Shown here: piece after piece, positions 60,233 through 64,000 of the stretch
Position numbering within the stretch: position 1 is the first letter of the stretch
Layout of the letters: each line of letters starts with the position of its first letter
Assembly (NCBI GenBank): GCA_019787685.1
Contig: JAHNUO010000008.1
Location: forward strand, 124,001-188,000
Source: Chiua virens
Taxonomy: Eukaryota; Basidiomycota; Agaricomycetes; Boletales; Boletaceae
DNA length: 64,000 nt
Reading direction: 5' to 3'
The notes under the pieces: model-generated
The model's input: the letters and a program-made list of their open reading frames with translations, nothing else
What the model was told of the DNA's origin: nothing
Databases searched by the model: none
Translations under genes and position numbers: made by a program

Positions 60233-61347
60233 GTCCTTGTAACATATCATATACTTATTCTGGCTCAGTCTAAGAGTACAATCCTGTCATATATGAAGAA
60301 TTTGTGTGGAAATATGTTTGAATACATAATTTACAGACATACCCAACCTCTGTAATAAAATTTGATGTTCACATATAGTTAATTGACAAAGGTTGCATAT
60401 GCTAAGCCTCCATGCTTTGCATATCTTTCATAATATGATACCTGTATATTTTTGTCTGCTATTCTGAATATGAACTCAAGATATTTATTCACGAAATACT
60501 TGTCATCATAAGTGGAATAAGTTCTCCACTATGTAATCACTAAGTTCAGGTGACTTTTTTCGTTCTGCCTCTGGTGATATATATCACTGGCAAGGAATTG
60601 GCCAGACGAAACATGGAAACTCGCACGGATCATGATTCAGTATATGGGGACATTCGTCTTTTGAAAGCATGGGATAATCTGTGTTACATAAAGTAAGGTT
60701 GTGACCGTAATCGATCACGTGGCCAGCGTGACTGTGACATTTCAGTGTGAGTGACAATTAACCGGGTCAAGGTGTCACATTTTGGCTTCAGGTGTCACAT
60801 TCTACGACCAAGCGTGACATTTTGAATCTTGCTGTGACATTCAAGCCCGTTTCTACTTAGTGTGACAATCTGAGCATATTGTCCAGTGGTGCCCGCCAAA
60901 AACAATTGCTGTTGCTGAGACTGTCCGACGAGTCCGATGATCAGGCGGTCCGCTGGATCATCGATGGTTGCCGAGTCACATCGTGTCACACTTGTACAAC
61001 TTTGTGGTGTGTTAAGAGGTCGTCGTCGAAGGAAGACTCAAGTTGCCATTGCGAATCTCCCGTGGAGCCAAGCCAAGAAAACGAGGCTTTCTGACTCGTC
61101 AGATCTACGTGCCCAGCTCACTCAAGAAGTGAACAATGAGCCGGAGCCTCAGCGCTCTGAATCAGTTCGGACACGACCATTGGCACCTCATTATGTCAAC
61201 CCAACCGAGATGCCAGAATCAAGCTATGAGTATACATTCCATGAAGTGCGTATCTCTCATGTAGAGTACATGGCCCAGGCTGCTGTGACTTGCATTGCTT
61301 GTAATCTCCCGTTACGCCGTAGATCAAATTAGGAGCTCGAGATCCCT
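60233..61347. other. Region with TGTGACA word cluster and an unidentified frame
   Basis: From about 60700 to 60870 the words TGTGACATT, TGTGACAAT and GTGTCACATT occur about eight times in both orientations, as in subterminal zones of DNA transposons. An open frame at 60937-61332 (+) reads GVLRGRRRRKTQVAIANLPW and FHEVRISHVEYMAQAAVTC; no family recognised. It may be a fragment of a transposon whose other end was not found. Confidence 0.4.
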
Positions 61348-63090
61348 TCACACCATCGATTCCATAAGAATCTCGTTCACACTCTGCACAAATATATCCA
61401 CAATCTTCACAATCTCCTCTTCCGTTGCATTATACGCCGGACCAAACATAAGATGGTCGCCTCTGGACCCATCAAGAGTGGCTCCTCCATTCATGCCCAT
61501 GGCAATGAGACCATTCGTGAAACAGCGCGCTTGGACAAGCATGGCAAACGTCGCGGTCTTGAAGTTGAGATTTGCAGCTTCAGGGCATGTGAAATCAAAT
61601 TCGACACCCCAAAATGCACCGCGACCGCGAATATCGAATGTGAATGGCTTTGCGAGGGCTCCTTCTGCCAAAAGCCCCTGGCAAAGGAGCTTTTCCATGA
61701 GTTCACCATTCTTTACGACCTTTGGAAGTAAATCTTCTTCGTTAATGACTCGTTGTACGGCCAAGGATGCCACGCATGCCAATGGATGAGCCTCGAGGAA
61801 CGCTCAGCGGGACGGCTGATGTTGTAAAGGGGACTCGCATACCTGATAGGTGTGACCATGTTTCAGCAGACCTGATCCACCTCGTATACCTCTCGCGACT
61901 TTGGGAGATAATAAGACTGCTCCGATTGATGCATATCTGTTCCAGACACCGTTAGATGAAATCCTTGAGTATGCATTCACATACCCTCCACCAAGACCTT
62001 TCGCAACCGCCTGCAGATCAGGAGCTGCCCCGTCACCAATACTCTGCCATGCATGTAGGGAGCCCATCCCTTACATAAGTGTATGTTGAGAGCCAAGCGT
62101 CTGACTAGAGAATTTCACTTACTCCCCATCCCAGACATGACCTCATCCAGGATGAACAAGGCTCCATACTTCTCACAAACGGACTTCATCGCTGCGAAAT
62201 ATCCTTTCGGTGCACCTAGGACACCAGTGGTAGCACCAACAACGGTCTCTGCAGCGACTAAATTGAATTTAGCATCGTGTAATACAAAAAGACAGTGGAG
62301 GGAACACACATCCGATGACGGTGTTCGGACCTAGTTCAATGAACTTGTCTTCTAATTCTTGGCGGAGACGTTCAACGTATTGCTCCTCCGTTTCGTCCGG
62401 TCTCTGGAAGCGTTTTGCATATGCCGGGGAAACGTGATGAAAATGTTCATGGTCGAGGATATCTTCGTAAGGTGCACGCCGGGTGGGGTGATGAGCAAGT
62501 GACAGTGTACTCAAAGTATTTCCATGGAACGACAGCTTGCGAGCAATGAAATTCTTTCTATCAGGTTGACCAGTTTCCATGAAAAACTACAGTATTCGAA
62601 CATTAGTGAGAAAGACCGGCTGCGGATGTAAACGAACCTGTCTTGCAAGCTTTATTATGGCCTCCATAGCCTCAGAGCCTGTTGGCACCAAGTGTTAGAA
62701 GCTACTCTGTTCGCCTGCCACTTACACTTACCACCAGATGCGAATGCTACGAGTTCAAACGCTCCATTGCTTGAATCGACTAGGAACTTTGCGAGTTCCT
62801 CTGCGGGCTTGCTGGACAGTTGCATATTGTATACATCTGTCAAATGTTCATGAAGGGTTCAGTCCGTTCACTGAGATCAACCATGACGGACAAGTAAGGG
62901 TATCAAGCTGATCTTTAATGGCGGCGATGACCTTTGGATGACTGGTACCAAGGCAGGAGACGGCGGCACCTCCGATCCCATCGATCACACGACGACCATC
63001 CTCAAGGTCGACATAGACGCCATCAGCACGGAGCGCAACAGGGGGTGTCCATGGCGTTCTGTGTAGGATAGATGTGGTGGTAATTGACAT
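61348..63090 (-). CDS. Class III PLP-dependent aminotransferase (fold type I)
   Basis: A cytosolic or mitochondrial aminotransferase of the omega/4-aminobutyrate group; the exact substrate cannot be told. Start MSITTTSILHRTPWTPPVAL, then YVDLEDGRRVIDGIGGAAVS, AFELVAFASGGSEAMEAIIKL, KNFIARKLSFHGNTLSTLSL, FNLVAAETVVGATTGVLGAP, ALFILDEVMSGMG (Asp to the PLP pyridine) and LQAVAKGLGGGYASIGAVLL with the PLP Lys in AKGLGGGY. Then come LLKHGHTYQAHPLACVAS and RGRGAFWGVEFDF. Introns are short. One of 51 bp inside GGGY would otherwise be read through in frame. All joins keep the frame. Convergent with nothing recognised, and divergent from the next gene (320 bp). Confidence 0.88.
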
Positions 63091-63409
63091 CGGAGAAGTT
63101 ATAAAGGTAACGGGGAGAAAGTTATATGGTTTTTGTATTGTAGGACCTTGACATATATACTACGGTGATGAATGAGTTCAGGGACTCGGAGAATGAACCA
63201 ATCACAACGAATCGATGAAGATGATGATGAGAAATGCACGCATGGGACGTAAAAGATATCGTACCGCTCCTGCAATACTTTCGCGTCCGCCTAGACCCCT
63301 TAGGGCTAAGGTGGAAACGGCCGATACCAGCCAGGAGCATTACGGTGATTCTGGTTACATAATCATCACAATCCTCCTTGATCCTATCACTTCATATCAG
63401 GTATATCAC
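63091..63409. promoter_or_regulatory. Divergent promoter region, aminotransferase (-) and PIP/SIM gene (+)
   Basis: About 320 bp between the two starts. No clear TATA box; called from gene arrangement only. Confidence 0.4.
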
Positions 63410-64000
63410 ATGCCACCATCGAGAAAACGCAAAGAACCTCCAAACCGTACTCTCTTGGACTTTTTCTCTAGTTCTGAAGCGACAAAGCGGGCAAATCCAA
63501 TCCAATCCGCCCCTTCTGTAAGAGAGAGGACCGCGTCAACAGGAATCATTGTCATCGATTCTGACAGTGACGACGGCGTCTATGGAAAGGAAAATGGAAA
63601 ATCAGCTGCTCAATCTAACACCAGAACAGGAGTTCCTCAAGGCCGTCAGCTCTCTCTGGGCTCTGTCGCTGCTCAGGTCGAAGACCAGGTTACCTTTGGT
63701 ATGCCCTCGGAGTTGTTGCGGTCCAGTAATCCGCATGTAGAGGCATTGAGCACCGGGGGGTCTCACGCGCACTTGAAATCCCCAACTTTTCCCAAATCAG
63801 AATCCATGTTCGGCGTTTCAGCGCCTTTGTTGGACCCAAATTCCTTCGGTTTGTGTGGCCAGGTTTTCACGTCGAGCTCTGGAAAAGTCTCAAGTTGTTC
63901 TGCACAGGAAGCCAACACCACCACGAGACCAATCAGAGTAATTTGAATGTAAACGTGCAGGAAAATATGTGTATCATAACAGGAGATAACCCGACTAATG
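63410..64000 (+). CDS. N-terminus of a nuclear protein with PIP-box-like and SUMO-interacting motifs (continues past the window)
   Basis: Begins MPPSRKRKEPPNRTLLDFFS. NRTLLDFF matches a PCNA-interacting box (QxxLxxFF) except that Asn replaces Gln. TGIIVIDSDSDDG is a hydrophobic core followed by Ser/Asp, the form of a phospho-regulated SUMO-interacting motif. The rest (to about 63930) is Ser-rich and disordered. The frame stops at 63946, but a GTAATT donor at about 63938 and an ATAACAG acceptor at about 63984 suggest an intron, so the gene probably continues beyond the right edge. Proteins with both motifs act in replication-linked repair (for example Elg1, Srs2, Rad18-like), but the identity here is not established. 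Confidence 0.55.

Overview
The window is nuclear DNA of a filamentous basidiomycete, most likely an Agaricomycete. The genes are dense and cut by many 45-75 bp GT-AG introns. The housekeeping proteins are fungal in type. The mobile elements are ones common in mushroom-forming fungi: a Tnp2/CACTA-like transposon, a crypton-like tyrosine recombinase, RecQ helicase copies and a Gag-bearing LTR element. I cannot name the species.

Left part (1-23.4 kb) is mostly ordinary genes: the 3' end of the glycogen debranching enzyme, PAT1 (mRNA decapping), a membrane-anchored glycosyltransferase, a five-finger CCCH protein, ribosomal protein eL43, two proteins of unknown function, a secreted M28 aminopeptidase, a secreted S10 serine carboxypeptidase, gamma-glutamyl phosphate reductase (proline synthesis) and a NASP/Sim3-type histone chaperone. 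A gene-poor stretch (20.9-23.4 kb) follows, with a diverged duplication and a perfect 14-16 bp hairpin. The middle (23.4-34 kb) holds an AP180/CALM clathrin adaptor, a GH47 mannosidase, glycerol kinase and the DEAD-box helicase DBP9. None of these four shows a broken frame.

Right part (34.5-61 kb) is mobile-element territory around one host gene, a ZNHIT2-like HIT zinc finger. It contains a broken tyrosine-recombinase gene. It also contains a 10.5 kb element (40391-50907) with inverted ends, a Tnp2 transposase and two unrecognised cargo genes. Next is a RecQ-type helicase pseudogene (51.7-58.7 kb) interrupted twice: by a complete 4.3 kb LTR retroelement with a CAAGC target duplication and by a solo LTR (duplication GAAGA). 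A third insertion of the family, another solo LTR (duplication GTCCT), lies just outside. The LTR element has gag but no recognisable pol. It carries an antisense gene for a Zn2Cys6 (GAL4-type) protein with coiled coils, and it is saturated with the pentamer CTCCG. The window ends with a class III aminotransferase and the start of a protein with a PIP-box-like and a SUMO-interacting motif.

Two signals run through the sequence. Many conserved proteins are readable only if single extra bases are skipped (17 cases counted), which points to insertion-type assembly errors or real decay. The repeats, by contrast, decay mainly by C-to-T and G-to-A changes at CpG, as expected from cytosine methylation.
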